A DNA stretch of 64,000 nucleotides from Streptococcus hyointestinalis (GTDB taxonomy: Bacteria; Bacillota; Bacilli; Lactobacillales; Streptococcaceae), in the NCBI RefSeq assembly GCF_900459405.1, contig NZ_UHFN01000007.1, positions 1,674,001-1,738,000 of the forward strand, read 5' to 3'. Of the stretch, positions 1-8,530 are shown piece by piece; the stretch's first letter is position 1; each line of letters opens with the position of its first letter. The position numbers and the translations under genes were made by a program. The notes below the pieces were generated by a model. That model saw only the letters and a list, made by a program, of their open reading frames with translations, searched no databases and was not told the DNA's origin.

Positions 1-884
1 AGATTTTCCTCGGCTTCTGGCATGTCCATTTTATTTGCCACGATAATCTGTGGACGCTCCATAAGGCGCAAGTTGTAGCTCTCAAGCTCGTGGTTAATGG
101 CTAGATAATCCTCATAAGGATCACGCCCTTCGCTAGCTGACATGTCGATGACATGCAGGATGACACGAGTGCGCTCAATGTGGCGCAAGAACTGTGTCCC
201 TAAGCCGACACCTTGGCTGGCACCCTCGATAAGCCCAGGAAGATCCGCCATAGCAAAGCTCTCACCAGACTTGGTGCGCACCATACCGAGATTTGGGACG
301 ATGGTGGTAAAGTGGTAAGCCCCAATCTTAGGTTTGGCTGCGCTAACCACACTAAGTAGTGTCGATTTTCCAACGGAAGGAAAGCCCACCAAACCAACAT
401 CAGCTAAGATTTTCAACTCCAGCTGCAAGTCACGTTCTTCACCAGGTTCACCATTTTCCGCGATTTCTGGTGCTGGATTGCGAGGGGTCGCAAAGCGGAT
501 ATTGCCTCGCCCACCACGTCCACCGTGTGCAATGACAAACTCCTGCCCATTTTCAATCATATCGGTGATGACCTTGCCAGTATTGGCGTCACGCACTGTA
601 GTACCAGGAGGAATCGGGACAATCAAGTCCTCAGCTCCACGACCGTGCATGCCCTTAGTCATGCCCTTTTCACCAGCTTTTGCCTTGAAATGGCGATTAT
701 AGCGAAAGTCCATGAGCGTACGTAGACCCTCGTCCACTTTAAAAATGACAGAACCGCCTCGTCCGCCGTCCCCGCCCCAAGGACCGCCGTTAGGAACGTA
801 CTTTTCCCTGCGAAAGGCAACCATGCCGTCTCCGCCACGACCTGCTTTGACGCTGATTTTTGCTGTATCTAAAAACATACTCAT
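1..884 (-). CDS. obg: GTPase Obg/CgtA (C-terminus beyond window edge)
   Basis: Essential P-loop GTPase that binds the 50S subunit and links ribosome assembly to growth and stress. The minus-strand frame starts [18 protein letters not shown] and runs open to base 1. The N-terminal glycine-rich Obg fold (about residues 1-158, with many GGRGG/GGPWGG turns) is followed by a G domain with Walker [14 protein letters not shown], and NKMD near the edge. About 294 codons are present; streptococcal Obg is about 435 aa, so the end of the G domain and the C-terminal OCT domain are missing only because the window ends. The start at 884 has a weak AGGTAATAA upstream; a second in-frame ATG lies two codons in. 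The neighbouring DUF4044 gene follows the usual streptococcal order. Confidence 0.96.
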   Translation of the reverse strand, partial: MSMFLDTAKISVKAGRGGDGMVAFRREKYVPNGGPWGGDGGRGGSVIFKVDEGLRTLMDFRYNRHFKAKAGEKGMTKGMHGRGAEDLIVPIPPGTTVRDANTGKVITDMIENGQEFVIAHGGRGGRGNIRFATPRNPAPEIAENGEPGEERDLQLELKILADVGLVGFPSVGKSTLLSVVSAAKPKIGAYHFTTIVPNLGMVRTKSGESFAMADLPGLIEGASQGVGLGTQFLRHIERTRVILHVIDMSASEGRDPYEDYLAINHELESYNLRLMERPQIIVANKMDMPEAEEN

Positions 885-941
885 TTTTATTATTACCTAT
901 TCTTTATCAGTTTAAAAAAACGCTTATAAAGCGCTTTACAG

Positions 942-1076
942 TTACATACCTGTCACACCAGCAAGAGCTGTGAACAATATCCCTCCGATGGTCACGATAA
1001 TCATCACAATCACGACAATCATCGTTAACTTTTCAAACGGTGTTTTCTTACGTGGCCCATTATCTCCAAATGCCAT
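942..1076 (-). CDS. DUF4044 family small membrane protein
   Basis: A 44-residue protein beginning MAFGDNGPRKKTPFEKLTMI, with a basic N-terminus and one hydrophobic span (about residues 18-40, VIVMIIVTIGGILFTALAG). This matches the streptococcal DUF4044 family, whose function is unknown. A clear ribosome binding site (AGAGGTAGT) precedes the ATG at 1076. It lies directly upstream of obg in transcription direction, which is its usual place in streptococci. It is real by family match and position, but no role can be assigned from the sequence. Confidence 0.85.
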   Translation of the reverse strand: MAFGDNGPRKKTPFEKLTMIVVIVMIIVTIGGILFTALAGVTGM

Positions 1077-1144
1077 GACATACTACCTCTTTTTGCTTGT
1101 TTCTACTATCTTACCATGAAATCAGCCTTTTCGCAAATAGAAAA

Positions 1145-1873
1145 CTATAGTAGCACATCAAATGCCGCAAGCGCTTCTAGCTCTTTTTCTGTGAGCCTGC
1201 GATAAGCCCCTAACGCTAGCTTATCATCAAGTTTTAGCGGTCCCATGGTCAAACGCTTTAGTTGCACCACCGTTTTACCACGACTCGCCACCATGCGCTT
1301 GACTTGGTGAAATTTTCCTTCTCGGATGGTGATATGAACGAGACAAGTCTCCTTTTTGCTGTCACTTGTGATGATAGCAAGCTTTGCTGGCTGACAGGTA
1401 AAGTCCTCTAAGACGATACCAGCTTCAAAAGCTTCCACGTCCTCTGGTGTCATCAGACCTGCAATCTGTGCTTCATAGACCTTGTCCACATGCTTTTTGG
1501 GTGATAACATGGCATGCGCAAGCGCACCGTTATTGGTCATGAGTAGAAGCCCTGTGGTATCTCTATCCAGTCGTCCTACTGGAAAGACTTGCTTCTTTTT
1601 AGCGGTGTCATCGAGCAAATCAAGCACAGTCTTGTGCGCTTTATCCTCTGTCGCAGAGATGACGCCAGACGGTTTATTAAGCATGTAGTAGACAAACTGC
1701 TCATAGCCTAGCACTTGCCCTTGATAGCTAATGGTGTCTGCTGTCTCATCAACTTGAGTCTTGCCTGATGTGACGATACTATCATTAACACGGACGGTTT
1801 TCTTTTTGAGTAGAAGCTTGACTTCTGTTCGTGACCCTATGCCACAGGCAACTAAAAATTTATCTAAACGCAT
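1145..1873 (-). CDS. RsuA-family 16S rRNA pseudouridine synthase
   Basis: Pseudouridine synthase of the RsuA/RluB/E/F family, which isomerises a uridine in ribosomal RNA. An N-terminal S4 RNA-binding domain (MRLDKFLVACGIGSRTEVK, residues 1-60) is followed by the catalytic domain with the hallmark GRLDRDTTGLLLMTNNG, whose second Asp is the nucleophile (near residue 103). At 242 residues the length is normal. It is closest in layout to RsuA, which modifies U516 of 16S rRNA, but the exact target cannot be fixed from sequence. It sits alone between the DUF4044 gene and the manA terminator. Start chosen at the S4-domain Met; upstream AAAGGAGTTCGC is a good ribosome binding site. Confidence 0.92.
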   Translation of the reverse strand: MRLDKFLVACGIGSRTEVKLLLKKKTVRVNDSIVTSGKTQVDETADTISYQGQVLGYEQFVYYMLNKPSGVISATEDKAHKTVLDLLDDTAKKKQVFPVGRLDRDTTGLLLMTNNGALAHAMLSPKKHVDKVYEAQIAGLMTPEDVEAFEAGIVLEDFTCQPAKLAIITSDSKKETCLVHITIREGKFHQVKRMVASRGKTVVQLKRLTMGPLKLDDKLALGAYRRLTEKELEALAAFDVLL

Positions 1874-1908
1874 GCGAACTCCTTTACCCTTTTATTATAG
1901 CATAAAGA

Positions 1909-1933
1909 AAAAGACTGAGAAACTCAGTCTTTT
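1909..1933 (-). terminator. Rho-independent terminator after manA
   Basis: Inverted repeat AAAAGACTGAG / CTCAGTCTTTT with an AAA loop starts 2 bases after the manA stop codon. An 11-bp stem followed by U-rich sequence in the minus direction fits an intrinsic terminator. Confidence 0.85.
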
Positions 1934-1935
1934 GG

Positions 1936-2886
1936 TTAATCTTCATTTGGATGGCTGACAATCAGAGTAAGCTCACCTGTTAGCTCCCAACTATTGACAT
2001 CATTAGGCAAAATAAAGTGGTTGCCTTTTTTGATAGGGTAGCTAGTCCCCTCAATCACCAGCTGTCCTTGTCCCTCTAGGACACTAAGAAGAAGATAAGG
2101 AGCTGTACGCTTGAAATCAACTTGACCTGAGATTTGCCACTTGTAAACAGTGAAAAAGGCATTTGAGACCAGTGTGGTCAAGTCAAGGTTTCCGCTGATA
2201 ACACGAGCTGGAGTGCTGTTAGCGGGTTTGCCGATCGTTAAGACATCGATGGACTGTTTGAGGTGCAGGTCACGAGTCTTGCCTGAGGCGTCCTTGCGGT
2301 CAAAATCATAGACACGGTAGGTCGTATCACTAGATTGCTGAGTTTCTAAGATGAGGATGCCTTTACCGATAGCGTGCATGGTGCCACTTGGCACGTAGAA
2401 GAAATCACCAGCCTTTACAGGAATTTTGGTCAAGAGATGTTCCCAATCGCCTGCTGTAATCATCTGCGCAAGCTCTTCTTTTGACTTGGCATTGTGCCCA
2501 TAGATAATCTCTGCACCCTCATCGGCTGCAATCACATACCAGCACTCGGTCTTGCCATGCTCACCTTCATGCTCAAGGGCGTAAGTATCGTCAGGGTGTA
2601 CTTGCACACTCAGCCAGTCATTGGCGTCTAAAATCTTGGTCAAGAGTGGAAAGACCTCAGACTTGGGATTGCCAAACAAAGCCTTCTCCTCACGATAGAG
2701 CTGGTCTAAGCCGTAGCCTTTATAGCGACCGTTTGCGATAGTTGAGACACCATTTGGGTGCGCTGAAATCGCCCAATATTCACCCGTTGTTTTGCTTGGA
2801 ATCTCGTAGCCAAAGACATCATGCAACTTTGTCCCGCCCCAGATTTTCTCATGCATTTGTGACTTTAAAAATAATGGTTCTGCCAT
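1936..2886 (-). CDS. manA: Mannose-6-phosphate isomerase, class I
   Basis: Zinc-dependent cytosolic enzyme interconverting mannose-6-phosphate and fructose-6-phosphate, feeding mannose into glycolysis or GDP-mannose synthesis. The 316-residue type I fold starts MAEPLFLKSQMHEKIWGGTK. It has the zinc-site motif VQVHPDDTYA (about residues 95-104), a Glu-containing KTECWYVI strand and a later FYVPSGTMHAIGKG cupin strand, all typical of Firmicutes ManA. A GGAGAAC ribosome binding site precedes the ATG. A terminator lies on each side (2904-2928 and 1909-1933), so it is probably monocistronic, though next to a sugar regulator. Confidence 0.95.
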   Translation of the reverse strand: MAEPLFLKSQMHEKIWGGTKLHDVFGYEIPSKTTGEYWAISAHPNGVSTIANGRYKGYGLDQLYREEKALFGNPKSEVFPLLTKILDANDWLSVQVHPDDTYALEHEGEHGKTECWYVIAADEGAEIIYGHNAKSKEELAQMITAGDWEHLLTKIPVKAGDFFYVPSGTMHAIGKGILILETQQSSDTTYRVYDFDRKDASGKTRDLHLKQSIDVLTIGKPANSTPARVISGNLDLTTLVSNAFFTVYKWQISGQVDFKRTAPYLLLSVLEGQGQLVIEGTSYPIKKGNHFILPNDVNSWELTGELTLIVSHPNED

Positions 2887-2903
2887 GTTGTTCTCCTTAA
2901 TAG

Positions 2904-2928
2904 AAAGAAAGCCTTTTTGGCTTTCTTT
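2904..2928 (-). terminator. Terminator after the GntR regulator gene
   Basis: AAAGAAAGCC / GGCTTTCTTT, a 10-bp stem with a T5 loop, overlaps the stop codon of the GntR gene and separates it from manA. Confidence 0.75.
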
Positions 2929-3658
2929 AGTTGTTTTTCACATCTAAGAGCGAATAGCCTCGTGTATCAAAGCGATTGCGACTGCGTGAGTACTCAATCG
3001 GTCTACCATTTTCAAGGTAAACAACTTGCTCCACTTGCAAAATAGGGTCGCACTCATCACAATCTAAATAGTCCTTATCATAAGTATCAGGCTTTTCAGC
3101 AGTGATATGGCGGTATGAGCCAGCAAACTTTAGACCGAGCTGGTCAAATAGAAAGCCATACACCGATTTTTTTAACACCTCTTCGTTTAGCCCAGGCGCT
3201 AAATCGCAAGGCATATAAGTATGCTCAAGAACATAGGGTTTATCATCTATCAAGCGTAAACGGATGATTTTATAAATCGGAGTTGTCACCTTGACCTGCA
3301 AACGCTCTGCAATCTCTTCTTTTGGAAATTCAACACTAAACTCAATAACCTGACTGGTGAGTTTTCTAGCGTCATCTTTGAGGTCATGACTTAGCCCATT
3401 GTAGTTATTGAGCCTAAACTTAGCGTCCTCCTTATCCCAAAAAGAGGAATTGAGTACCTTGGTTCCATTTCCTTGCTTAGAAAAGATAAGCCCCTCAATC
3501 GTCAGTATCTCGACAGCTTTTTTGATGGTCATTCGACTAACACCAAATTCCTTGGTCAATTCAGATTGGGTCGGAAGCATTGAGTCAACTGGATAAGTCC
3601 CATCTGCAATCCGCTCTCGAATGATATTGGCTATTTCTTCATACTTTGATTTTGACAT
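2927..3658 (-). CDS. GntR/HutC-family transcriptional regulator with UTRA domain
   Basis: A 243-residue regulator. The N-terminal winged helix (residues 1-70: YEEIANIIRERIADGTY, then LPTQSELTKEFGVSRMTIKKAV as recognition segment) is GntR type. The C-terminal part (about 90-235) is a UTRA ligand-binding domain, which in this subfamily usually senses a phosphosugar. It is the last gene of the PTS IIC unit (32-bp gap) and faces a 6-phospho-beta-glucosidase, so the likely effector is a phosphorylated beta-glucoside. A CTAG-centred tandem site in both PTS control regions (5025-5052 and 9473-9500) is the best operator candidate. Whether it represses or activates is inferred, most likely repression. 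Confidence 0.9.
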   Translation of the reverse strand: MSKSKYEEIANIIRERIADGTYPVDSMLPTQSELTKEFGVSRMTIKKAVEILTIEGLIFSKQGNGTKVLNSSFWDKEDAKFRLNNYNGLSHDLKDDARKLTSQVIEFSVEFPKEEIAERLQVKVTTPIYKIIRLRLIDDKPYVLEHTYMPCDLAPGLNEEVLKKSVYGFLFDQLGLKFAGSYRHITAEKPDTYDKDYLDCDECDPILQVEQVVYLENGRPIEYSRSRNRFDTRGYSLLDVKNN

Positions 3659-3690
3659 TGACGACTCCTATTGATTTGCTCTTATTTACA

Positions 3691-4959
3691 TTATAACGCA
3701 GAATCGTCTTGTTTGTCTAGCACACGCAAGAATGGATACCACAAGAAACCGACAATGACAACGTCAACGATTTGAAGCAATCCACCTAATACAGAGTTTG
3801 TTGCCATCATACCACTAAAGAAGATAGGAACTGTCCACGGCACAGAGACACCTGTTGGTGCTGGAACAAGACCGATTGCCATCACCGTATAATTAAAAGC
3901 GGTTACAATTATAGGCGCTAAAACCCACGGAATGAGAATCGTTGCATTCAGAACAATTGGTAAACCAAAAATAACGGGTTCATTGACATTAAAGATACCA
4001 GCTCCTAGCGCTAAACGTCCAACATCACGGTACATCTTTTTCTTCAAGATAAATGCCATGATAATAACAACAGCTAAAGTCATCCCTGAACCACCAAGAC
4101 CAACGGTAAAGGTTTCCATAAACGGTTTTGAGATGATATGTGGAAGCGCCTTGTGGGCTTGATAGGCTTCTAGATTTTCAAGCATGAGCGTGTTCCAAAT
4201 AGGATCCATGACAGAGTTAACAAGAATTTGACCGTGAAGCCCAAAGAACCATAGGAACTGAATAAAGAAGATAGCGATAAGTGTCGCCCAGATACTACTA
4301 CCTAAACCAACAAGTGGCGCCTGGATAACCTTGTAGATGACATCATGAAGATTAGTATGAAAGAGTCCTGTCATCACCGCATTGAGCACTAAAAAGATAG
4401 AAAGTGTCAACGTTGCTGGGATAAGAGCTGCAAATGACTTAGACACAGCTGGTGGTACACTGTCTGGCATTTTGATTTGCCAACCTTTTTTCGTTGTGCG
4501 GCAGTAGATTTCAGCTGCTAAAAAGGCAACAATCATCCCTAAAAACATCCCCTTAGCACCTAGTCTATCGAGACTAAGAACACCTGTCACTTGCTCACCG
4601 TTATCAAGCAAGGTATAAAAAGGCGTTAAGAGAAGAAAACTTGAAAATGAAACTGCTCCACCAAAGATACCTTCAACCTCATAAGTACGAGACAAATAAT
4701 AACCTATACCAAAAGTAACAAAAATAGTCATGATTGACATGGTAGCATTCTGTCCGTTTCCAAATAGAGAGGCTAATGTCGCCTTAGTACTGTCATTAAA
4801 AAATGGCAGATTGGTTAAGACAACGATGATTGACCCAAACATGGTCAGAGGAAATGCCAGCATGAAGGCATCTCTCAAAACAGCCAAGTAGCGGTTTGAG
4901 CCGAGTTTGTTTGCCAAAGGCAAAAGTTTGTCGCTGATAGCATCTAGAACCTTGTCCAT
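3691..4959 (-). CDS. PTS lactose/cellobiose-type transporter subunit IIC
   Basis: Membrane permease of a group III PTS (cellobiose/chitobiose/lactose type) that moves the sugar while IIB phosphorylates it. The 422-residue protein starts MDKVLDAISDKLLPLANKLG and has about ten hydrophobic segments plus the family region GTGLGGSGMT-like VGLGGSGMTLAVVIIMAF and NEPVIFGLPIVLN (about residues 320-355), which forms the sugar site. The start at 4959 is preceded by AAAGGAGAG; an upstream in-frame ATG at 5004 lacks one and lies within the promoter -10. Its IIA and IIB partners are not adjacent; the only candidates here are at 8731-9378. The preferred sugar is inferred from the divergent 6-phospho-beta-glucosidase. 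Confidence 0.93.
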   Translation of the reverse strand: MDKVLDAISDKLLPLANKLGSNRYLAVLRDAFMLAFPLTMFGSIIVVLTNLPFFNDSTKATLASLFGNGQNATMSIMTIFVTFGIGYYLSRTYEVEGIFGGAVSFSSFLLLTPFYTLLDNGEQVTGVLSLDRLGAKGMFLGMIVAFLAAEIYCRTTKKGWQIKMPDSVPPAVSKSFAALIPATLTLSIFLVLNAVMTGLFHTNLHDVIYKVIQAPLVGLGSSIWATLIAIFFIQFLWFFGLHGQILVNSVMDPIWNTLMLENLEAYQAHKALPHIISKPFMETFTVGLGGSGMTLAVVIIMAFILKKKMYRDVGRLALGAGIFNVNEPVIFGLPIVLNATILIPWVLAPIIVTAFNYTVMAIGLVPAPTGVSVPWTVPIFFSGMMATNSVLGGLLQIVDVVIVGFLWYPFLRVLDKQDDSAL

Positions 4960-4999
4960 AAATACTCTCCTTTGCTTTATTTTTCTTATTGACACTATA

Positions 5000-5076
5000 A
5001 TCATAACGCATTTTTAAATAAATGTCTAGTCTTTTTAAATAAAAATCTTGTCTTTTTTAAAAAAAAGATGTATGAT
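5000..5076. promoter_or_regulatory. Divergent promoters with tandem CTAG operator
   Basis: Leftward promoter for IIC: -35 TAGACA (complement of 5023-5028), 17-bp spacer, -10 TATGAT (complement of 5000-5005). Rightward promoter for the glucosidase: TTGTCT (5048-5053), 17-bp spacer, TATGAT (5071-5076). Each -35 lies in one copy of a repeated site: TCTAGTCTTTTTAAA at 5025 and TCTTGTCTTTTTTAA at 5046, 21 bp (two helical turns) apart. The same pair with the same 21-bp step precedes the IIB/IIA genes (9473-9500). The imperfect GNCTAGNC symmetry fits a GntR/HutC dimer. Promoters are read directly; assignment to the local GntR protein is inferred. Confidence 0.8.
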
Positions 5077-5109
5077 GTTAATTGTAAAACACTTCAAAGG
5101 AGACTTTTT

Positions 5110-6507
5110 ATGACAACTTACACATTTCCAAAAGATTTTTTCTGGGGGACAGCTTCTAGCGGACCGCAAACAGAAGGACGTTTTGACGGTGACGGTAAGG
5201 GCGATAATATCTGGGATTATTGGTTTAGTAAGGAGCCAGAGCGCTTTTTTAATCAAGTAGGACCTGATAAAACGTCTTATAACTACTTGCGCTACAAAGA
5301 AGATGTAGAGCTCATGACTAAAACCGGACACAATTCTTTTAGGACATCCATCCAGTGGAGCCGTCTCATCCCAGACGGCGTTGGCGAGGTCAATGAAAAA
5401 GCCGTTGCTTTTTATAACGACTATATTGATGAGCTTATCGCACACGGCATTACACCTTTTATCAATCTCTACCACTTTGATATGCCGATGGCTCTTCAGG
5501 AAAAAGGCGGCTGGCTCAATCGTGAAACCGTTGATGCTTATGTCCGCTATGCTAAGATTTGTTTTGATTTATTTGGTGACCGTGTCAAATATTGGTTCAC
5601 CCACAACGAGCCAATTGTACCCGTTGAAGGTGGCTACCTCTATGATTTCCATTATCCAAATGAAAAAAATCTCAAACATGCTATTCAGGTAGTCTTTAAT
5701 GAAGCTCTCGCTAGTAGCCTTGCTATCAAAGCCTATCATGAAAGTCAAGATGGACAGATTGGTATTATTCTCAACCTCACACCTAGCTATCCTCGTGATG
5801 AGAAAAACGCTGAGGATGTTAAGGCAGCTCGTATTGCTGATGCTTTTTTCAACCGCTCTTTTCTTGACCCAGCGATTAAGGGAGAATATCCAGAGGATTT
5901 GATTGCTATCGTAAAAGACCTTGATATGATTCCCCAACATACACCAGAAGACCTTAAAACCATCAAAGACAATACCATTGACCTACTAGGGATTAACTAC
6001 TATCAACCACGTCGTATCAAGGCTAAGGAAAATCCAGCTGACATTGACCCCAACTGTCCTATGCCAGAAGATTACTTTGACTACTACGATATGCCAAATA
6101 AAAAGATGAACCCTTACCGTGGCTGGGAAATTTACGAAAAAGGGATTTACGATATCCTCATCAATGTCCGTGACAATTATGGTAATATTCCTTGCTACAT
6201 CTCTGAAAATGGTATGGGGGTCGAAGGTGAGGAACGCTACATCAATGCTAACGGGCAAATCAAAGATGACTACCGTATTGACTTTATCAAAGACCACTTG
6301 CGTTATCTCCACCAAGCCATCCAAGAAGGGGCTAACTGCCTAGGCTATCACCTCTGGACTTGCATGGATAACTGGTCTTGGACAAATGCTTATAAAAATC
6401 GCTACGGCTTGATTGCTGTTGACCTTGATAAAGAAGGCAAACGCACCATCAAAAAATCTGGCTACTTCTTTAAAACACTAGCTGAGCAAAATGGCTTTTC
6501 AGACTAA
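5110..6507 (+). CDS. 6-phospho-beta-glucosidase, glycoside hydrolase family 1
   Basis: Cytosolic retaining glycosidase that cleaves 6-phospho-beta-glucosides delivered by a PTS into glucose-6-phosphate and an aglycone or glucose. 465 residues, starting MTTYTFPKDFFWGTASSGPQ. The acid/base Glu is in THNEP (about residue 165) and the nucleophile Glu in YISENGMG (about residue 365); GWEIYEKGIYDIL and LGYHLWTCMDNWSW are typical GH1 segments. The start at 5110 follows AAAGGAGA; the longer reading from 5068 starts inside the -10 and is rejected. It is transcribed divergently from PTS IIC through a shared control region and ends at a strong terminator. Confidence 0.94.
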   Translation: MTTYTFPKDFFWGTASSGPQTEGRFDGDGKGDNIWDYWFSKEPERFFNQVGPDKTSYNYLRYKEDVELMTKTGHNSFRTSIQWSRLIPDGVGEVNEKAVAFYNDYIDELIAHGITPFINLYHFDMPMALQEKGGWLNRETVDAYVRYAKICFDLFGDRVKYWFTHNEPIVPVEGGYLYDFHYPNEKNLKHAIQVVFNEALASSLAIKAYHESQDGQIGIILNLTPSYPRDEKNAEDVKAARIADAFFNRSFLDPAIKGEYPEDLIAIVKDLDMIPQHTPEDLKTIKDNTIDLLGINYYQPRRIKAKENPADIDPNCPMPEDYFDYYDMPNKKMNPYRGWEIYEKGIYDILINVRDNYGNIPCYISENGMGVEGEERYINANGQIKDDYRIDFIKDHLRYLHQAIQEGANCLGYHLWTCMDNWSWTNAYKNRYGLIAVDLDKEGKRTIKKSGYFFKTLAEQNGFSD

Positions 6508-6510
6508 CAC

Positions 6511-6545
6511 AATCCGTTAGGACTCCACTCCTAACGGATTTTTTA
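6511..6545 (+). terminator. Terminator of the glucosidase gene
   Basis: AATCCGTTAGGA / TCCTAACGGATT, a 12-bp stem with loop CTCCAC followed by a T-run, 3 bases after the stop codon. Confidence 0.92.
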
Positions 6546-6656
6546 GTATTAGACAAAAAGAGAGAGTTCCAAAATGATAACTATCCCCTCTTTAAAATAA
6601 TTGTTATGCCAATTTTCGTAGCTTAGCGGTTGCCAATGCCTTTTTGTAAAGCATTA

Positions 6657-7079
6657 TTATCCTTTAGGTTTTGTACTCACCTTTTGCACCCATTCTTCGC
6701 AATCCACTTTATCATTTTTGATTATTTCGGATTGATCCTTACCAGTTGACACAAATCGAAAAACAGTGAATGCCACGTCTTCTTGTTTATCACCGATAAT
6801 TCTATGTATGGATTTTTTGACTCGCAAAACATCGCCACAATGAACTGTATAGTCTTTTATAACATCCTCCTCTAAGACTTGAATGGTCACACTTCCTTTT
6901 GTTGGTACGATGATTTCCTCAATAGCTTGGTGCTTGTGCCAATCTTGAACTGTATTTGCAGGTAAAACATTTTGGTGAATTTCAAATTCTGGATATAAGA
7001 AATAATGCACCTTAGTTCCATTATCTTTTTCAACAAAAATAGCATCTGAAAGCTGACGAATGTCAATAGATTGCACCAT
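6657..7079 (-). CDS. Small cupin-domain protein of unknown substrate
   Basis: A 140-residue protein with one cupin barrel. Motif 1 appears as DWHKHQAIEEIIVPTKGSVTI (about residues 46-66) with two His and a Glu that could bind a metal; motif 2 is HCGDVLRVKKSIHRIIG (about 80-96). ATG at 7079 is preceded by AAGGAGAGAG. No enzyme activity can be named: cupins of this size include isomerases, dioxygenases and polyketide-type cyclases. It lies between the beta-glucosidase and an IS110 element inside an otherwise PTS-related island, so it may be a passenger or part of sugar metabolism. Nothing shows truncation. Confidence 0.75.
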   Translation of the reverse strand: MVQSIDIRQLSDAIFVEKDNGTKVHYFLYPEFEIHQNVLPANTVQDWHKHQAIEEIIVPTKGSVTIQVLEEDVIKDYTVHCGDVLRVKKSIHRIIGDKQEDVAFTVFRFVSTGKDQSEIIKNDKVDCEEWVQKVSTKPKG

Positions 7080-7169
7080 AACTCTCTCCTTATATTATAT
7101 TTAGTGCAGTTAGCTACTGCCAAAGCCCAAGTGTTATACTTTGAAAAAGCCACTGTGGATTAGTTTCTA

Positions 7170-7320
7170 CCCTCCAATCGCTTTGACGATTTCGGAAAGG
7201 CTCTAACCATAGCTTTTTGTTTCAATTGGTAATGAGTTTGATAACGCAGCGACGTTTTATCTCGTGTAAGGTAACAAGACAAAAAGTTCGTGGATAACCA
7301 AGTGCGCTTGAATAACCTAT
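7170..7320 (+). ncRNA. Candidate bridge RNA region of the IS110 element
   Basis: The non-coding left flank of an IS110 recombinase gene is where the guide (bridge) RNA is encoded in characterised members such as IS621. A 5' hairpin is visible: CCAATCG (7175-7181), loop CTTTGA, CGATT (7188-7192), then GG after a two-base bulge. Further weak pairings lie at 7202-7239 and 7300-7312 (CAAG/CTTG). I could not assign the target- and donor-binding loops by eye. The location is supported by family knowledge, the structure only partly by the sequence. Confidence 0.35.
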
Positions 7321-7334
7321 ATGGAGGTACACAT

Positions 7335-8480
7335 ATGATTTTCGTTGGCATTGATGTCGCTAAAAACAAACACGATGTAGCTGTCTTAAACGACAAAGGA
7401 AAACTTATTCTTAAACCACTCACTTTCTCAAATACTAGAGCTGGTTTTAACTTGTTCATAAATACCCTCAGTCAGTTAAAACAAGACTATCTCATCGCAC
7501 TTGAAGATACAGGACATTATGCCTTTAATCTTTTAGATTTTCTTCATGAACATGGAGCAACTGTCTATACCTACAACCCTCTACTCATCAAGGAATTCGC
7601 CAAGTCATTATCACTTCGTAAAACCAAGACAGACAAGAAGGACGCCCGTACCATTGCCCTTAAGCTACTATCCGACCCTAATCGGGAACAGTTTCGTCAT
7701 GATAATAGAAAAGAAGAACTGAAAATTCTAACGAGACACATTCACCGTCTCAAGAAGAAGCAGTCTGATTGGAAAGTACAATACACTCGGTGTTTGGACA
7801 TCATCTTCCCTGAGATAGATAAAATCATTGGAAAGCATTCTGACTACGCCTATGAACTCCTATCACACTATCCCAGCCCTCAGAAAATGAGTGAGGCTGG
7901 ATTTGAGAAGCTTCTAGAAATCAAACGATTAACAATGCCAAAAATACAAGATATTCTCAAGGTCGCTCCAAACTCTATCGGAACAACTTCAGAAGCTCGG
8001 GAGTTCGAACTCATCGAAATCATTGAAAATATCAAGCATTACAAAAGACTCATCTCTAAAGCTGAAAACAAAGTCGATGAGCTGATGGCTGAGTTCACCT
8101 CGGTCATCACAACTGTGGCTGGAATTGGAAATCGTCTTGGATCTATCATTTTAGCGGAAATTAGGAATATCCATACCTTTGACAAACCAGCCCAACTTCA
8201 AGCTTTTGCAGGGTTAGAACCATCTATCTACCAATCTGGACAACTAGATACTCAAGGTAAAATGGTCAAGCGTGGGTCTCCACATCTTCGATGGGCTTTA
8301 ATACAAGCTTTAAAATCAGTGGCTCGCTTTTCCCCTGCTTTTAAAGCTTACCTAAGAATCAAGTTAGACCAAGGAAAACATTATAACGTCGCTGTTGCCC
8401 ATGTCGCTAAAAAGCTGGTACGAGTATTGTTCCATCTTCTCAAGAACAATACTCCCTTTGATGAAAGCAAGGTGAGATAA
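7335..8480 (+). CDS. IS110-family transposase (DEDD recombinase)
   Basis: A 381-residue recombinase of the IS110/IS621 family, which moves its element with help from a bridge RNA. The N-terminal RuvC-like DEDD domain has FVGIDVAK (D7), ALEDTG (E57) and TDKKDA (D100, D103). A coiled central segment follows (about 125-250). The C-terminal transposase domain (about 255-375) has TTVAGIG, FAGLEPSIYQSGQL with the conserved serine near residue 301, and KRGSPHLRWAL. The start at 7335 follows TGGAGG; an upstream ATG at 7290 would extend it by 15 residues without a ribosome binding site. Full length with no stop or frameshift, so the element may be active. Confidence 0.95.
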   Translation: MIFVGIDVAKNKHDVAVLNDKGKLILKPLTFSNTRAGFNLFINTLSQLKQDYLIALEDTGHYAFNLLDFLHEHGATVYTYNPLLIKEFAKSLSLRKTKTDKKDARTIALKLLSDPNREQFRHDNRKEELKILTRHIHRLKKKQSDWKVQYTRCLDIIFPEIDKIIGKHSDYAYELLSHYPSPQKMSEAGFEKLLEIKRLTMPKIQDILKVAPNSIGTTSEAREFELIEIIENIKHYKRLISKAENKVDELMAEFTSVITTVAGIGNRLGSIILAEIRNIHTFDKPAQLQAFAGLEPSIYQSGQLDTQGKMVKRGSPHLRWALIQALKSVARFSPAFKAYLRIKLDQGKHYNVAVAHVAKKLVRVLFHLLKNNTPFDESKVR

Positions 8481-8502
8481 ATACTTAAAACACAATACTT
8501 AT

Positions 8503-8530
8503 CCTTGAAAAAATTTCAGTTATTTCAAGG
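8503..8530. other. Hairpin just after the IS110 transposase gene
   Basis: CCTTGAAA / TTTCAAGG, an 8-bp stem with a 12-base loop, 22 bases after the transposase stop codon and followed by TGTTTT. It may terminate the transposase transcript or be a structured part of the right end. Confidence 0.5.

Noticed and set aside
334..915. Plus-strand ORFs over obg
   Set aside because: They are antisense shadows of a well-conserved GTPase gene, without ribosome binding sites or family match.
3700..3730. Third copy of the PTS operator (GTCTTG and GTCTAG) at the end of the IIC gene
   Set aside because: It is within the coding end of the gene (KQDDSAL), the half-sites are 9 bases apart rather than 21, and no promoter is associated.
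7140..7160. Match between the left flank TTGAAAAAGC and the complement of a possible bridge-RNA loop
   Set aside because: The match is gapped and the loop boundaries are not defined, so it may be chance in AT-rich DNA.
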